NCBI GenBank assembly: GCA_002329385.1
Contig: DCTR01000024.1
Span: forward strand, 15,994-22,227
Reading direction: 5' to 3'
Origin: Candidatus Shapirobacteria bacterium UBA1435
GTDB taxonomy: Bacteria > Patescibacteriota > Microgenomatia > UBA12405
DNA: 6,234 nucleotides
The position numbers and the translations under genes were made by a program. The notes beneath the pieces were generated by a model, which had not been told where the DNA came from, searched no databases, and was given only the letters and a program-made list of their open reading frames with translations. Position 1 is the first letter of the stretch, and each line of letters starts with the position of its first letter. Below, one piece after another: positions 4,470 to 6,234 of this stretch.

Positions 4470-6234
4470 TTAGCGCATTGGTGGGCATATTCGTCCAAGA
4501 AGTCGTGGGGTCAGCCAAAGCTGCACCTCCTTGCCTCCTGAAAGCCCGTTGACCACAAACTGGCCCACTTCCAAAGCGGGGATTCTTTCCAGCAACTTCT
4601 GTGCCACCCCCCATTGTTTCAGTAGGTCCAGCCCCACTGCGCTCAAGCCGCCGAGTATTTGTATCGGACACTGGGCAATCACTTGCTCGCCCACTCGGCC
4701 GGCTCCGCTTTTGGCACTGGTGACGTCAAGGGGGTCCTGGGTGATGAAAACCGAACTTATGCCGGCGCCTCTGCCTTGCTTGGCAAAGTGTTTCATTACT
4801 TCGCCGGCTCTGTTGCCTTCTTGCTCAAAGGCCACCCAGCTTTCATCAAAGAACACCACCGATCTTCGTTTGCCCCGCCTTAGCCTGATCCAGATTTCCG
4901 CCAGCACCTTGGCCATCGTTTCTGCGCCTTCACTGCCGGCCGTTGACTCAACCACGATCACTGCTGGTTTGTCGTCAAGACTAGTAATCTTGTCGGCCGC
5001 TTCCGGGTCTTTGTCTGGGTTAACCGCTACCAGTCTGGCTCCGGAGGTCACCGAGGTCACAAAAGCTCCCCAGTCACCTTGGCCCTTGAAATCCACGACC
5101 ACCAGATCCTGATAGCCCAAAGCCCACAGTTGCCAAAACAGGTATCTGGCGACCACCGTCTTGCCCTTCCCTGTCTGGCCGAAGATGCCGATGTTGATCG
5201 GTCCTCCTGCGTTCTCTATCGGACAAAAAACCGGCATTTGGTTGACCATGTCCTGACCAAGGTGCAGGCAAGCCGCCTCCGGCACTGGCACTTTCATTTT
5301 GCCAACCGATTGTAGCGCTGGTGCCAGATCTTTGGCGGTCACCTTCATTGGTGGCGCCAATACTTTTGCCGTTAGTGTCGGCTGGAATGTCTGAAAGGCC
5401 CTAGTGGCATCGCTGCCGGTGTGCCTTCGGCATCCCACCCCAAACCGGGATCTCAACTCTTTGGCCAGCAGGTTGTATCGCTGCTCAAGCCCCTCCGGCT
5501 TGTCTGCCCTAAAGACAAAAGTTGTCATCACCTCAAAAGGTGCGTCTGCCCTCCTTCTGTATCTTGATGCCAGAATTCTGGTCTCTTCCGTCACCTTGTC
5601 TACAGTCAGCTGGTGCGCCTCACCTATCGGGTCCAGCGGTCTTGCATCCATCAGCACATCGTATCCGCAATTGCCGATATACTGCACCAGCTCTCCTAGG
5701 CCGATTGATGATGGACACATGGTTAGCTGTCCCGAACCCCACCATACTTCTCGGCCGTTTTGATCGGCAACCCCCACCCCTCCAGGCCTTATATCGATCC
5801 ATCCGTCGGTGGCCACCAGTTCGACCAGGCGCTTGGTTGCTTCCACCGCCTGTTGGTTGAAGGTATCGGGATCGATCGTCCGATGGTTTAATACCGACTC
5901 CAGCCACGAAATCAGCTGGTAGGTGTTTAGCCTTCGAACCGTCAACCCGAACCCCGATCTTGCCACCAACGCCTGTTCCAGATCCTTTTGGGACCTGATG
6001 ATCAGGTAGGTTTCCCTGGCCAGGGGCAGCCGCCATCTTGGGTCTTTCTTTTCCAGGGCTTGCGGTGAGAGCAGCTTCAGATGCTCTCCCACAAACTCGT
6101 CGTCCTTCCCCTTACTCTCTAACCACCTCCTATACTCATGAAAGTGTATCGGCCGGGTAAGGCTTATCAGCCTAAACTCCTCGCCGCTTGCGGCCAGCTC
6201 CATCAGAATCCAGAACAGCTGCTCTGATGTCCCG
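4470..6234 (-). CDS. VirB4/TraC-family type IV secretion (conjugation) ATPase, 5' end cut off by window
   Basis: Cytoplasmic ATPase docking at the inner membrane to power type IV secretion or conjugative pilus assembly. The frame is open to the right edge: ten codons (GTSEQLFWIL) precede the first in-window ATG at 6203, which has no SD, so the real start is probably outside. Numbering from that ATG, the first 300 residues resemble the TraC/VirB4 N-terminal domain (FRLISLTRPIHFHEYRRWLE near the start). Walker A GQTGKGKT is at 342-349, followed by LVVVDFKGQGDW; Walker B SVVFFDE ends at D453/E454; KQGRGAGISSVFITQ carries the conserved Arg and sensor Gln. The C-terminal ALEVGQFVVNG segment is typical of VirB4 ends. 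At least 587 residues are visible against roughly 600-850 in the family. The stop is TAA at 4470. An alternative is a related FtsK/HerA-type helicase, but motif order favours VirB4. In-window neighbours encode no other secretion part. Confidence 0.9.
   Translation of the reverse strand, partial: GTSEQLFWILMELAASGEEFRLISLTRPIHFHEYRRWLESKGKDDEFVGEHLKLLSPQALEKKDPRWRLPLARETYLIIRSQKDLEQALVARSGFGLTVRRLNTYQLISWLESVLNHRTIDPDTFNQQAVEATKRLVELVATDGWIDIRPGGVGVADQNGREVWWGSGQLTMCPSSIGLGELVQYIGNCGYDVLMDARPLDPIGEAHQLTVDKVTEETRILASRYRRRADAPFEVMTTFVFRADKPEGLEQRYNLLAKELRSRFGVGCRRHTGSDATRAFQTFQPTLTAKVLAPPMKVTAKDLAPALQSVGKMKVPVPEAACLHLGQDMVNQMPVFCPIENAGGPINIGIFGQTGKGKTVVARYLFWQLWALGYQDLVVVDFKGQGDWGAFVTSVTSGARLVAVNPDKDPEAADKITSLDDKPAVIVVESTAGSEGAETMAKVLAEIWIRLRRGKRRSVVFFDESWVAFEQEGNRAGEVMKHFAKQGRGAGISSVFITQDPLDVTSAKSGAGRVGEQVIAQCPIQILGGLSAVGLDLLKQWGVAQKLLERIPALEVGQFVVNGLSGGKEVQLWLTPRLLGRICPPMR

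Noticed and set aside
4531..5112. 193-codon plus-strand frame opposite the VirB4-like gene
   Set aside because: Antisense to the Walker B and sensor region of a well-supported gene; low-complexity Ser/Pro/Leu composition and no SD.
6201..6203. ATG at 6203 as the true start of the VirB4-like protein
   Set aside because: The frame stays open for ten more codons to the window edge, there is no SD, and the upstream residues (SEQLFWIL) continue an N-terminal helix naturally.

Overview
All four recognisable genes lie on the minus strand, so transcription runs from right to left. In transcription order they are: a 5'-truncated VirB4/TraC-type conjugation ATPase (4470 to the right edge), a secreted lipoprotein with a pre-peptidase C-terminal (PPC) domain (3160-4074), a two-pass membrane protein with a bacterial PH-like domain (2439-3155), and the disaggregase ClpB, which runs off the left edge (1-2287) and lacks roughly its last 95 residues. 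No RNA gene, transposase or CRISPR array was recognised.

The organism is a bacterium. The lipoprotein has a classical lipobox followed by Thr-Pro-rich linkers, a strong Shine-Dalgarno (SD) sequence precedes it, and ClpB has a sigma70-like promoter. TP-rich lipoproteins with PPC domains are common in Chloroflexota, and VirB4-like ATPases of this kind are common in Patescibacteria/CPR genomes. I cannot choose between these, and neither is proven. Codon use differs along the window: clpB prefers third-position A or G (GCG, GGA, AGA, ATA), while the other three genes are richer in C-ending codons such as GCC and GGC.

Layout. The VirB4-like gene ends at 4470. It is followed by 395 nt with no credible gene but a chain of at least six inverted repeats (4129-4462). 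Two of the long stems contain G-U pairs that form only in minus-strand RNA, which suggests a structured transcript: a 3'UTR, a leader of the lipoprotein operon, or a separate small RNA. The lipoprotein and PH-like genes are 4 nt apart and almost certainly form an operon. A 9-bp hairpin overlaps the stop codon of the second gene. The 151-nt gap before clpB holds a near-consensus promoter (TTGACA, 17 bp, TAAAAT) embedded in a CIRCE-like inverted repeat (TTAGCA-N15-TGCTAA), the operator bound by the heat-shock repressor HrcA. The -10 box lies 5 nt from the clpB ATG and there is no SD, so clpB is predicted to be transcribed as a leaderless mRNA under heat-shock control.

How the genes relate: the VirB4-like ATPase would drive a type IV secretion/conjugation apparatus at the inner membrane. 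The lipoprotein and membrane protein form a cell-envelope pair of unknown job, possibly linked to that apparatus but equally possibly just neighbours. ClpB appears to be an independently regulated housekeeping stress gene.
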